Below, piece by piece: positions 12,132-21,627 of a stretch of 64,000 bases of DNA; the first letter of the stretch is position 1; each line of letters starts with the position of its first letter. Origin of the DNA: Lunularia cruciata (lineage: Eukaryota > Streptophyta > Marchantiopsida > Lunulariales > Lunulariaceae); assembly GCA_948567375.1 (NCBI GenBank), contig OX419758.1, forward strand, positions 11,909,001-11,973,000. The letters run 5' to 3'. A program made the translations under genes and the position numbers. The notes beneath the pieces were generated by a model that saw only the letters and a list, made by a program, of their open reading frames with translations, ran no database searches and was not told where the DNA came from.

Positions 12132-12779
12132 GAGGAATTGGAGAGATTGTGTGAGGTGGATTGCAGATTTTGGGGATTAAGGTGATTTTGGGCAAAATCT
12201 CAAGTTTGAGATCTGGACTTGAGATTTCTACACATGATAGCTTGGGTTATCTTTCAGTTAGCACACTTGAAATTATTGTGAGAGCTTCTATGCGCACTGG
12301 GCTAGAATTTTTGAAAGTTGATAGGGTAAAGTGCTCCCGCAACTGCATGCTCTCTGGAAAATTGTACAGAGTCTGCCATTTCTTCAATTTTCAGTGAATT
12401 GTCTGGAAAATTTCCAAGAAAACTCAGTGCATTGTATCCTACCTGCTGCCACAAAAATTAGAGAGAGATCATTTTTGCGCAGTGCGTTATGAGTTTTTGA
12501 AGTGAGGGGGGTGGTTTTTAGACCAAATCTGAAATATGGGTGCTGAATAGAAAGGTGTCTAGGCCAAATGGCTCGATGAAAAGATCTAAAATTTTGCAGG
12601 GAGGGACGCCCTCGAGTTGTGATCAAGTGTGGAAAATTTCAGAGGACTGTGACATATTGGTTGGGAGATTTGAGTGACATTGTGAGGAAGGGTCAATTCT
12701 GCAGAGTGGAGATCTCATGCATGAGAAGTTTGAGATCAACAAAAAGCATGTTTGAGTGTTTAGATTCATCTTTGGGAAC

Positions 12780-13253
12780 ATGGAGGGTCATCAAGAGTGG
12801 AAATTGAGATTATGCAAGGTTCCCCAAGGGTTTGAGGTGATTGTAGGGGTGGATTTGAGGAAAAGAGAGTTTACAATAGAATTTGAAGAGAGTGTTGAGA
12901 GGATCCAAAAACCTACACCACTTGGAGGAAAGAGTGAGTCTAAGTGCTTTCTATGTGGAGAGAAGGGACATAAGGCAAGTTCATGTCCATTAACCTTTGA
13001 GAGCAAGAGATTGAGGGAAAGGAGAGGCTTACTTGACTTGGGTTTGCATGTTGGACCTTCTTCACCAAGATTGGGAGGGAGAAGATCTAAGACCAAGGAG
13101 TTGTGTGAGGTTTGTGGAGTTGAAGGACTTCCAAAAGGACATGAGTGTAGTGGAGTAAAAGCACTTTTGGAAACTTTGGTGAAGGATCTTGGAGAGAGTC
13201 TTAGTACAGCTACAGAAATACTACCACCTTCATCAGCTAGTTCTCAAGATTAG
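12780..13253 (+). CDS. Leader ORF-z (157 aa), zinc-knuckle protein
   Basis: A 157-residue ORF upstream of gag-pol. Residues 56-69 form a classic retroviral zinc knuckle, CFLCGEKGHKASSC (C-x2-C-x4-H-x4-C). Residues 112-126 give a second Cys/His cluster, CEVCGVEGLPKGHEC. The rest is basic and Ser-rich, with an acidic Leu-rich end. This is separate from the zinc knuckle inside gag, so the element encodes two nucleocapsid-like modules. A role in RNA binding or packaging is inferred. The frame is open in A, B and C. Its stop TAG is followed after two bases by the ATG of ORF-b. Some Ogre-type elements also carry an ORF before gag, but I cannot show homology. Confidence 0.65.
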   Translation: MEGHQEWKLRLCKVPQGFEVIVGVDLRKREFTIEFEESVERIQKPTPLGGKSESKCFLCGEKGHKASSCPLTFESKRLRERRGLLDLGLHVGPSSPRLGGRRSKTKELCEVCGVEGLPKGHECSGVKALLETLVKDLGESLSTATEILPPSSASSQD

Positions 13254-13255
13254 TG

Positions 13256-13420
13256 ATGGAGATAATCTTTCAACTTATGGATAAACTATCCATGAGAGTT
13301 AGATTAATATGCACTCTAGGATTTGATGTTGCTATAGAAATCTTGGAGCAACCTGAACCTTTTGTGTTCCCTAGAGTGGATTATTCTCAGATGGTGTTAG
13401 TCATGTATATACTCTATTAG
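13256..13420 (+). CDS. Leader ORF-b (54 aa), paralogue of ORF-a
   Basis: A 54-codon ORF starting two bases after the ORF-z stop (TAG-TG-ATG) and ending in TAG 68 bases before the gag-pol start. It aligns with ORF-a over 42 residues (about 45% identity), with the same ending YILY followed by a stop. It is intact in all three copies. The close stop/start spacing would allow reinitiation after ORF-z. Function unknown. Confidence 0.5.
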   Translation: MEIIFQLMDKLSMRVRLICTLGFDVAIEILEQPEPFVFPRVDYSQMVLVMYILY

Positions 13421-13488
13421 TAATAGAGTGAGAGAAAAGAAAAGAGAAAAAAAAAATTAAGAGAAAAGAAAGATAGTGAGGGGTTAAG

Positions 13489-16400
13489 ATGGGGAAACTT
13501 CCGGTTTTCTTTGGCAAGGATGGAGAAGATGTGGAGGCCTTTGTGAGAGACTTCAAGAGAGCTTGCATAGGAAACAATGAGAGGAGGAAGAATGAGTGGG
13601 CCTCATTATTACCAGATTTCTTTGAGGATGCAGCACTTACATGGTATGAGTCAGAATACCAAAAGAGAGAGAGGAGAGAGGGGGAAGAGGAGTCTTGGGA
13701 GACTTTGACTTCAGCACTCATTGAGAACTTTCTTCCTGATGAGAGTTATGAGAGATTGATGAGTGAGGTTACATTTCTCAAGCAAGGAGATGGAGAGAAA
13801 GTGAGGGTCTATGTGGAAAGAGTGGAAAAGTTGGAGTCCAGATTTCGCATAGTGTTGAGGAAGGGTGGGGATGATGTGGAGACTACAATGATTGGCATAG
13901 GGGCCATGCTCACCAAGAATTTTGTGGGAGGATTGAGACCACAAATTAGAAGCAAGGTGAGATATGAGAAACCTTCTTCCAAGGTTGAAGCTATCAAGAT
14001 CGCAATTCGTATGGAGGAGAGTTTGGAAGGGGATGAGAGTGATTTGGTGGTGAAGGAGGTTGTGCATCCTCCTCAAGGCTACAAGTATGGTGGAACTTCT
14101 GATACTTTGGTGACAAGGGTTGCACCACAAGTAGTAGTTGCTCCAATTCTTGCACCTCCACCAAAAGATCCACTCCAAACCATCACAGAACAACTTGCGG
14201 ATCTCAAGATCAATGTGGTGCAACTATGGGAGAAGAGAGAGGTGGATCAGAATGTAGGGAGAGGACCTAGGAGTTATGGAAACTATCCATATAGAGGAGG
14301 CCAACCAGCCAACAATTTCAATGATAGAAATTGTTTTGGTTGTGGAGGAAGAGGCCATATCCAAAGGAATTGCCCAAATTCCACTTACCATGGAGGAAGG
14401 GGTTATGAGGGAGCCAATAGAGGGAAAGAGGGAGGTAGTGAAACCCAAGTGGCTCCTAATCCCAACAAAGGTAAGGAGATAGCATCCATAGATGTGGTTG
14501 AGAGCAAGTATGAGAAGGGAGAGTGCTCAAACTCCAAGGGTCTTAATTTGGAGCTTTTGGCACAAGAGAAGAAGAGAGCTCGTTTTGCAGAGGATGTTCA
14601 CTCTTCTCAAGGATTTACTTCAAGCAAGGATACTCCTATGTCTACTAGGAGCACTCGCACCTCAACACCATCAACAACAAAGACTCCAAGGAAGAAGTTG
14701 GGGATGGAGGACTTCTTGATCTCAAAGCAACAATGGAACTACAATGTGTTGGAGGATGTTGGTAGTCACAAGGCTAACATCACAGTGGGCCAATTAATTG
14801 CTTTGAACCCTACCTTGAGAAAGGAGCTTAGAGGTGGTTTGAGTTCTACAAGGAGCAAAAAGAAGAAGAAGGCAAAAGTTCCAGTATCAATGGGGGTGGT
14901 GGATGCCAAGCCAGCACCATGGGAGGCTTGTGAATATGCCTCCAAGATTGATGTGAGAGTGAATGGTCACAACATCAAGGATGCATTGGTTGATGGAGGA
15001 TCAGCAGTGAATGCCATGTCAGAAAGGTTGATGAAGAAGTTGGGTATGATACCCTCAAGACCTTCAACATTTGTGGTGAGCATGGCAAACAAGCAACAAG
15101 TTCGACCAGTAGGGGTGATGGATAAGGTGGTAGTTTCAGTTATGGGAGTTCAAAATCTCATGACTTTCCAAGTCTTGAAGGATTCAAGCTATGACTTACT
15201 TCTTGGGAGGCCATGGTTGAGAGCAGCACGCACAACTGATCAATGGCACAAAGGGTACTTGAGGATTGGGCCATCAAACCATAGAGTCACTGTTCCTGTG
15301 ACTAACACCACCAACACTTCACATTCAGATACCCCATCTTCTAATTATTGGGAATCAGATTCTGAAGAAGGAGCTTCAGGTGTGGACACAAGCATGGAAG
15401 AGGAGACTTCCACGGAGGAAGATGAATCTGAATCTGATTCAGATGTGTATCCCTTGTGTGCTATGGATTTTGCACCTAAGCCAGAGGTTTTGAAGGACCC
15501 AGATAAATCACCATTGACACTTGAGGAGGTAGAGAGAAGGTTATCTACCCTCAAGTATGGCCCAAATGTTACCAAGGAGGAGAAGGTGAGATTTGAGGAG
15601 ATTTTCCGCAAGTTCATCCATGTGTTTGCTTTTAGTTACAAGGATTTGAAGGAAGTCACCTTGGAGGAGCACAAGATAGAGGTGGAGTCACATGCAAGAC
15701 CAATCCGCCAAAAGCAACGTCGCATTAGCCCACCAATATCTTTGGTTGTGAAGGAGGAGATTGATAAGCTCAAGGAGGCTGGATTTATCTTTGAGGTGGA
15801 GAATTCAGAATGGGTGTCTCCAATTGTCATTGTGAAGAAAAAGAATGGCAAGCTTCGGGTATGTGTGGATTACAAGAAGCTCAATGCTGTTACCAAGAAG
15901 GACTACTACCCATTGCCATTCATTGATGAGATCTTGGAGGAGGTTGCAGGTCATGAGAGGTACAGTTTTGGAGATGGTTATAGTGGATATAACCAAATCA
16001 AGATTGCACCAGAGCATCAACAACTCACCACATTCACCACACCTTGGGGAACTTACGCTTTCAAGGTCATGCCTTTTGGGCTTTGCAATGCTCCAGCCAC
16101 ATTCCAACGGTTCATGAACAAGGTATTTGAACCTTTCATTGGGAAATTTGTGAGAGATTTCATTGATGACTTTTGTGTCTATGGGAGCAAGGAGGAGCAC
16201 TTTGAGCACCTAATCAAAGTCTTGCAACGCTTGGATGAGGCAAATGCATCACTCAACCCAGAGAAGTGCATTTTTGGATGTGAAGAAGGTCTACTTTTGG
16301 GGCACATCATCTCCAAGGATGGAATAGCAGTTGATCCTGAGAAGGTGAGGAAAATCTCAGACCTTCCATTCCCTTCAAGCTTGACAAAGTTACGCCAATT

Positions 16401-18315
16401 CTTGGGAATGGTTGGGTACTATAGGAGGTTCATCTTCTCATTTTCCAACAAGGCTTATGCATTGACCATCTACATGAAGAAGGGTGTAGATTACATGGTG
16501 ATTTTGGAAGACAAGGAGGCTCTCAAAGCTTTTGAGGAGCTCAAGCAATCCCTTGTTGTAGCTCCAATTCTTGCTAAACCTGATTGGAGTAAGCCTTTCA
16601 TCCTCTACACTGATGCTTCTAATGTAGCTATAGGATGCACTCTTAGTCAATTAGACCAAGATGGGCATGATCATCCAATAGCTTATGCTAGTAGGCAGAT
16701 GGTTTCAGCAGAGAAGAACTACTCTGTCACAGAGAGAGAAGGGTTGGCAGTGATCTTTGGTCTCAAGAAGTTTAGACACTACTTGATTGGAGGGAAAGCC
16801 ACAATTGTCACGGATCACAAGGCTTTGAAGTACATCTTCAACAAGCCTAATGTTGAAGGGAGACTAGCAAGGTGGATGATACTCTTGTCTGAGTATGACT
16901 ACACAATTGAGGATAGGCCAGGAAAGAAACATGCAAATGCTGATTTGTTATCTAGAGCCTATGATCATGATGGAGATGAGCCAGTAGATGATTCCTTCCC
17001 GGATGAGGAGCTCATGACAATCTCAGTCACTCAAGAGATTCCAATGGAGTACAAGGAGATTGTGGATTTTGTGACAAGAGGTAACTATCCAGAAGGGATG
17101 CATGCTAGGGAGAGGAAGGCCCTTGCAGCAAGATCTAGACCTTACACAATGGTGGAGGATATTCTTTTTCACCAAGGAGCAGATGGTCTACTTCGAAGAG
17201 CAGTGGGTAAGGAAGAGTCTATCCTACTCATAAAGGAGTTTCATGAAGGTTTAGTATGTGGAGGACACTTTGCAGGAAAGGTGACTGCTTTCAAGATTCT
17301 AGATGCAGGTTATCATTGGAGAGGGATTTTCAAGGATTGTCTTGATTATTGCAAAACTTGTCATGTTTGTCAAGCTTTTGCTAGAAAGTCTACATCCACT
17401 CCACCACTTAGATCAATTCCATTGCTAGGACCTTTTGAGAAGTGGGGAATTGATTTTGTAGGACCTCTCAATAGAACCCCAAGGAACAATCGGTACATTG
17501 TGGTAGTTACTGATTACCTTACCAAGTGGGTTGAGGCTAGACCATTGAGGGACAAGAATGAAGATGAAGTGGGTAGATTTCTTTATGAACGCATTATCAC
17601 TAGGTTTGGATGCCCTTTGGAGTTGGTTTCTGATAGAGGAGGAGAGTTTACAGGAAGCATTACTACAGCCATGCTACGACATTTCTCTATCACACATAGA
17701 GTAACTACATCCTATAAGCCAAATTCCAATGGCTTGGCAGAGAGAACCAATCAGACCTTGTGCATGATGTTGGCCAAAGATGCAGAAATGGAGGGGGCTA
17801 AACATCATTGGGACAAGAGGATTCATGCAGTTTTGTGGGAGTATAGGACAACCATGAAGACTTCCACTGGATATTCTCCATTCCAATTGGTGTATGGTAT
17901 TGAGTCTACCTTACCTATTCACTTTGATCTTCCTACCTTCCAAAGCATTCATAGAAGATTGAAGAAAGCACAAGGAAGTGATGCAGGGAAGTCAAGGAAG
18001 GATCAACTCATGGAGTTGGAAGAGGCAAGAGCAGTTGCTATGGTTCGAGTGGAGCAAGCCCAAAGGAAACAAAAGGAGAGCTATGACAAGAGGCAAGGCA
18101 AGAAGAAGGTGGAGCCTTTCAAAGAAGGTGATTGGGTAATGTTGTTTGATTCCATTCGATTCAAGAGAGTGCAAAAGAAGTTTTTGCCTAAGTACTTTGG
18201 ACCTTTCATAGTAGAGAAGGTGTGGGGCAATTACACCTATGATCTCAAGGAGTTGGGAGGAAGACACTTTGATAGGATTAACCATGATAAGTTGAAGATG
18301 TACCATAGAAGGTAG
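13489..18315 (+). CDS. gag-pol polyprotein of family A, copy A (1608 aa)
   Basis: A single uninterrupted frame encoding all core proteins. The gag capsid region lies in roughly residues 1-250, followed by the zinc knuckle C282-C285-H290-C295. Protease has active-site D502 in DGG rather than DSG/DTG. Reverse transcriptase covers about 750-980, with catalytic D829 and the FIDD pair D893/D894. RNase H covers about 1035-1160 (LYTDAS...). Integrase has an HHCC zinc site near 1250-1298, D1322, D1382 and E1418 (35 residues between the last two), and a GPF module near 1568. No chromodomain follows. All catalytic residues are present, so this copy may be functional. gag and pol are in one frame, so the gag:pol ratio must be set some other way. 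Confidence 0.95.
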   Translation: MGKLPVFFGKDGEDVEAFVRDFKRACIGNNERRKNEWASLLPDFFEDAALTWYESEYQKRERREGEEESWETLTSALIENFLPDESYERLMSEVTFLKQGDGEKVRVYVERVEKLESRFRIVLRKGGDDVETTMIGIGAMLTKNFVGGLRPQIRSKVRYEKPSSKVEAIKIAIRMEESLEGDESDLVVKEVVHPPQGYKYGGTSDTLVTRVAPQVVVAPILAPPPKDPLQTITEQLADLKINVVQLWEKREVDQNVGRGPRSYGNYPYRGGQPANNFNDRNCFGCGGRGHIQRNCPNSTYHGGRGYEGANRGKEGGSETQVAPNPNKGKEIASIDVVESKYEKGECSNSKGLNLELLAQEKKRARFAEDVHSSQGFTSSKDTPMSTRSTRTSTPSTTKTPRKKLGMEDFLISKQQWNYNVLEDVGSHKANITVGQLIALNPTLRKELRGGLSSTRSKKKKKAKVPVSMGVVDAKPAPWEACEYASKIDVRVNGHNIKDALVDGGSAVNAMSERLMKKLGMIPSRPSTFVVSMANKQQVRPVGVMDKVVVSVMGVQNLMTFQVLKDSSYDLLLGRPWLRAARTTDQWHKGYLRIGPSNHRVTVPVTNTTNTSHSDTPSSNYWESDSEEGASGVDTSMEEETSTEEDESESDSDVYPLCAMDFAPKPEVLKDPDKSPLTLEEVERRLSTLKYGPNVTKEEKVRFEEIFRKFIHVFAFSYKDLKEVTLEEHKIEVESHARPIRQKQRRISPPISLVVKEEIDKLKEAGFIFEVENSEWVSPIVIVKKKNGKLRVCVDYKKLNAVTKKDYYPLPFIDEILEEVAGHERYSFGDGYSGYNQIKIAPEHQQLTTFTTPWGTYAFKVMPFGLCNAPATFQRFMNKVFEPFIGKFVRDFIDDFCVYGSKEEHFEHLIKVLQRLDEANASLNPEKCIFGCEEGLLLGHIISKDGIAVDPEKVRKISDLPFPSSLTKLRQFLGMVGYYRRFIFSFSNKAYALTIYMKKGVDYMVILEDKEALKAFEELKQSLVVAPILAKPDWSKPFILYTDASNVAIGCTLSQLDQDGHDHPIAYASRQMVSAEKNYSVTEREGLAVIFGLKKFRHYLIGGKATIVTDHKALKYIFNKPNVEGRLARWMILLSEYDYTIEDRPGKKHANADLLSRAYDHDGDEPVDDSFPDEELMTISVTQEIPMEYKEIVDFVTRGNYPEGMHARERKALAARSRPYTMVEDILFHQGADGLLRRAVGKEESILLIKEFHEGLVCGGHFAGKVTAFKILDAGYHWRGIFKDCLDYCKTCHVCQAFARKSTSTPPLRSIPLLGPFEKWGIDFVGPLNRTPRNNRYIVVVTDYLTKWVEARPLRDKNEDEVGRFLYERIITRFGCPLELVSDRGGEFTGSITTAMLRHFSITHRVTTSYKPNSNGLAERTNQTLCMMLAKDAEMEGAKHHWDKRIHAVLWEYRTTMKTSTGYSPFQLVYGIESTLPIHFDLPTFQSIHRRLKKAQGSDAGKSRKDQLMELEEARAVAMVRVEQAQRKQKESYDKRQGKKKVEPFKEGDWVMLFDSIRFKRVQKKFLPKYFGPFIVEKVWGNYTYDLKELGGRHFDRINHDKLKMYHRR

Positions 18316-18322
18316 AGAGACC

Positions 18323-18344
18323 TTCACTTTGAGGACAAAGTGAA
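18323..18344 (+). other. Hairpin between gag-pol stop and polypurine tract
   Basis: A perfect 9-bp inverted repeat (TTCACTTTG / CAAAGTGAA) with a 4-base AGGA loop. It is identical in copies B (45372-45393) and C (53231-53252) and in the older fragment F (48928-48949). Possible roles are RNA 3' processing, packaging or plus-strand priming; all are inference. Confidence 0.7.
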
Positions 18345-18351
18345 AACTTAG

Positions 18352-18363
18352 TCCGGGGGTAAA
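18352..18363 (+). other. Polypurine tract region of copy A
   Basis: CCGGGGGTAAA lies directly before the 3' LTR, the usual position of the plus-strand primer. The same sequence precedes the 3' LTRs of B and C. Confidence 0.65.
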
Positions 18364-19042
18364 TGTAACACCCATTTGTGCATGTGTGTGGTATTGTGAT
18401 ATTTAGCTTGGTATTACAAGTACTTAAGAGATATTATTTATATAGAGATAAACGATGGTTCTATATTAGTCATGGTTAGCTAAAGTTAGTCATAGCTAAG
18501 ATAGATGGGACCTTACTTTAGAGGAAGTAGAAAAGATGAGCACCACTATTTTGGATTTTAGTGTATTGACTTGGTATTATTCCTAGGTGTTTGGCTTTGG
18601 GGAAAGAGTTGAGAACTCTTGGGCCCGCAAGCCTTTTTGTTTTGGATTCTTCTTTAGTCCAAGGATAGCCCATGTGAAGGAATCCTTGCTTTAGTGGTTG
18701 GGTCAAGATAAGGGGAATATGCCCATGTGAATGGATATTCCTTTCTACTTTTTGACTTTACTTGACTTTTAGTCTAGTAACTTGAGTTACTACGGTAATT
18801 AGTAACTTTGGTACGTAACTATTTCACAAGTATATAAACAAGGAGTGAGGAGGTACTCATCATCCTTTCATTTGCAACTATCTCTCTCTCATTGAGTTCT
18901 CTAGTGAGCAATGTCTTGAGTCTTGGAGTGTTAGCCTTGGAGGAGTATGATGGAGTTGGGGTTCCTTGCCTTCTTAGTCCATGGTGCGCTACCATAATAG
19001 CCATCAGAGGTTCATCCTGAGTGAGAGACAGGCCGGCTCACA
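18364..19042 (+). repeat. 3' LTR of copy A
   Basis: 679 bp and about 99.7% identical to the 5' LTR. The two differences seen are one G/C in the GATAAA(G/C)GATGG stretch and one G/A in TTAGTGT(G/A)TTGAC. Followed by the GGTC duplication. Confidence 0.94.
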
Positions 19043-19570
19043 GGTCACATCAATGACTGATGCTTTGACCTACACCCAGAGTTACAAAGTGGTAGAGCTA
19101 CTATGGCAGGTAGTAGGGTTGCTCTAGATCATGGAGGACAATGTGATAGAGGTGGTGGTAGAGGATCCACACCTAGTAGGGGTGTAGTACCAACCCTTAA
19201 TAACCAACCCTTCAAATATAGTCATGGCTACTTGCATTGAGCACTTGGAGTAGAGATAAGCTAGCATGGCCATAGCTTAGAGGAGATTAGATTTGAGTGC
19301 TACAGCTTCTACTTCATACGTTGGGTGGTAGAAACGTCTTGGATTTCATGTGCGGAGTAGAATAGGTGGATGCATCTACCATAGTGACTTAGAGTGCAAT
19401 ACGTGCTTTAAGTCTATAAAGCCTAGAGGAGCATCGGTGGAATTGGACCCACAGAGAGGAGAGGCTAGTAGAAAGGTTAGGCTTCCCTAGTCTTTTAAAC
19501 TCTCTATGGCACTATAGACAACATCCATGACTCCTAGACATCCTAGTGCATGTGTGGTAGGTAGTGATGT
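19043..19570 (+). pseudogene. Element E, gag to protease linker
   Basis: Continuation of element E between insertions A and D. All frames are broken. It includes Gly/Arg-rich low-complexity coding near 19130-19200, typical of the sequence around gag zinc knuckles. It ends at 19570, where D inserted into GATGT. Confidence 0.4.
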
Positions 19571-19982
19571 TATAAAAGACCGAAACCGAGGAGAGAAATA
19601 GGAGAATGGAAACTCACATTGGGACACTTGAATGAGGGAAAACTCCGAATGCCTAGCATGAGCTTTGGCTTGGGTATTTATAGGTAGCATACAAGGCCCT
19701 TAAGAAGCTTCTCAAGAAGCTTCCTCAAGCCGCTTTCTTAGAGTGCAAGCCAAGTTAACTAGGAAGCTTCTCAAGAAGCTTCCTTCTAGAAGCCGCCTAC
19801 TTGGCGTGCAAGCTAAGCTAGTTGGAAGCTTCTAGAAGCTACTTACTTAAGGTGCAAGCTAAGCTAACCGGGAAGCTTCCCAAGAAGCTTCCTATATACT
19901 TTTGGAATATTCTAGGCTAATTTGTCTTATGTGCTACTTCGTGAGCCTAACTGACTTCGTCGCTAAACTCCATATTGTTACA
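19571..19982 (-). repeat. 3' LTR of chromovirus D
   Basis: 412 bp. Its terminal TG has become TA (19571-19572). It lacks a 14-bp stretch (one heat-shock-type unit) present in the other LTR. Confidence 0.9.
19825..19837. promoter_or_regulatory. Heat-shock element, 3 units (D 3' LTR)
   Basis: GAAgcTTCtaGAA is a perfect nGAAnnTTCnnGAAn array, the minimal functional heat-shock-factor site. Further inverted GAAgcTTC pairs occur nearby at 19690-19890. Confidence 0.65.
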
Positions 19983-20037
19983 TATTCCCCTGCCGCTAGT
20001 TGGTGATGTCCTCATCGCCAGTGAAGCTTCGAACAAC

Positions 20038-20200
20038 CTAGATGGCCATATGTGCATTGTGGAGGTAAGAAAGAGGTTCCCAGGTGGGATCATGAAGGGG
20101 ATACCCTTTCCAAAGGACCTTGTACTCCGTATGTTGGCGACGGCCTCGTTGAATGTGGCGACGCGCAAGGATACAATCAACTTCGTACTCCTCATGATCA
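20038..20200 (-). pseudogene. Chromodomain at the C-terminus of D pol
   Basis: The minus strand encodes EEYEVDCILARR...YKVLWKGYP...TWEPLSYLHNA and a stop at 20038-20040. The aromatic and W-x-x-Y/WEP pattern is that of retrotransposon chromodomains, which bind methylated histone H3 and guide integration. A stop or frameshift near 20230 separates it from the integrase frame, so this copy is broken. Confidence 0.8.
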
Positions 20201-20232
20201 TTGATAGGGATAGGAATAGGGGGAGGTTGGAC

Positions 20233-21600
20233 TCAAGAGGAAAAGGAAGAGGGGTTAGAAACAAAGGGTTTCAACTTGGAAACATGAAAGACAGGATGAA
20301 TACGCATGTGACAAGGCAAGGCAAGACGATAAGCAACAAGAGAGATAATTTGGGTGATATCAAAGGGTCCTATCCAATTAGGGGCAAGTTTACGAACTTG
20401 GGTATCAAGTGGGAGAGGGAGGTTACTAGAGGATAACATGACTTTATCACTGACTTCGAAGGTGAGATCTTGACGATGGTGGTCCGCATATTGTTTTTGG
20501 TGATTCTGAGCAACAAGGATGTGAGACTTGGCTTGTTGGAGAGATTGGGATATAGTGGTCAAGAATATGGAAGTATGAGGAACCTGAGATGGAGGAGGAG
20601 CAAGAAGAGAATATGGAACAAGCGGATCTTGGCCAAAATTGAGAAAGAAAGGAGAGAATCCGGTGCTTGCTTGTTTGGAATTGTTGTAGGCAAATTCGGC
20701 AGCGGCAAGACATTCATCCTAATTGGTATGGTGGACATTGACAAAGGCACGCAACATATCCTCCAATGTATGATTTGCACGTTCGGTTTGTCCATCAGTT
20801 TGAGGATGATAGGCCGTGGACAAAGCAAGCTTAGTGCCGAGTATCTGAAAGAGTGCTTGCCAAAACTTCCCAATAAAGCAAGGATCACGGTCGGAGATGA
20901 GTACACATGGCATTCCATGATGCTTGAAGACATTGTTGGAGTAGATTTGCGCTAAGGTTGGAGCATCCACGGTATCACAGGTTGGTGCCAAGTGGATTTG
21001 CTTACTAAGCTTATCAACAAACACCACGATGGCGGTGTGTCCTTGTTTTGTCTTTGGCAAGGATGTGATGAGATCCAAGCTCACATGCTCCGAACGAGCT
21101 GATGGAATGGCAAGCGGTTGAAGGAGTCCACCCGGCTTCTGGTTGCTGGCCTTGTTACATTTGTAGCTCTCACACGATCGGACAAATTCTTGAACATCCC
21201 GTGTCATGTTGGGCCACCACCATTGACGTTGGAGGGTACCCAAGGTCTTGTCCACACCCATGTGACCAGCGATGGGTAAATCATGGGCTTCTTGAAGGCG
21301 CACAAGTCAAAGGTCACCTTTGGCTGGAACATAGATCCGGTCCGCATGGAATAGAAGGCCTTCCTTGAAAGAGAAGGTGTTGTACTCCTTGTCACCTGTT
21401 GTTAGTCGACCATGTACCATTTGCAAGAAGGGATCTTGCTGTAGAGCTAACCGAAACTTGTGATGAATCTTGGGATCAATTGACATCATCGTAATTGCTG
21501 CCGCGATGAGAGGAAGAGACTTCAAATCAGGTCGTCGTGATAGAGCATCAAGGATGACATGGAACCGACCTGGTTTGTACTCAAGTTTGATATCGAACAA
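20233..21600 (-). pseudogene. Integrase of chromovirus D
   Basis: Three minus-strand frames give the integrase. 21600-21307 holds the end of RNase H and the linker. 21303-20719 holds the zinc-site end (C-x2-C) and a catalytic core with LDLITSLP, ISDRDPCF and GQTERANHTL (D, D, E). 20562-20233 holds the C-terminal part with IGPF and HPVFHVSKLK. In-frame stops near 21304 and 20715 interrupt what was one frame. Confidence 0.85.
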
Positions 21601-21627
21601 TTGGAGTTGCTCTTCCCATCGATGATG

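Larger units (their letters stand above)
11241..19042 (+). mobile_element. Family-A LTR retrotransposon, copy A (full length)
   Basis: A complete Ty3/gypsy element of 7802 bp: 679-bp LTRs at 11241-11919 and 18364-19042, a tRNA-Asp-like primer-binding site, three leader ORFs, a 1608-codon gag-pol, a hairpin and a polypurine tract. The LTRs differ by about two bases, so insertion was recent. Flanking GGTC (11237-11240 and 19043-19046) is a 4-bp target duplication. The inserted-into sequence is the gag region of element E. The RT motif FIDDFCVYG, the DGG protease and the primer site place it near Athila within the OTA group, but the lineage call is an inference. Of the three full-length copies here it shows the fewest obvious lesions. 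Confidence 0.95.

Noticed and set aside
13711..14223. 170-codon minus-strand frame inside gag of copy A (and its equivalent in B)
   Set aside because: Antisense shadow of gag-pol; Ser/Leu/His-rich and no independent motif.
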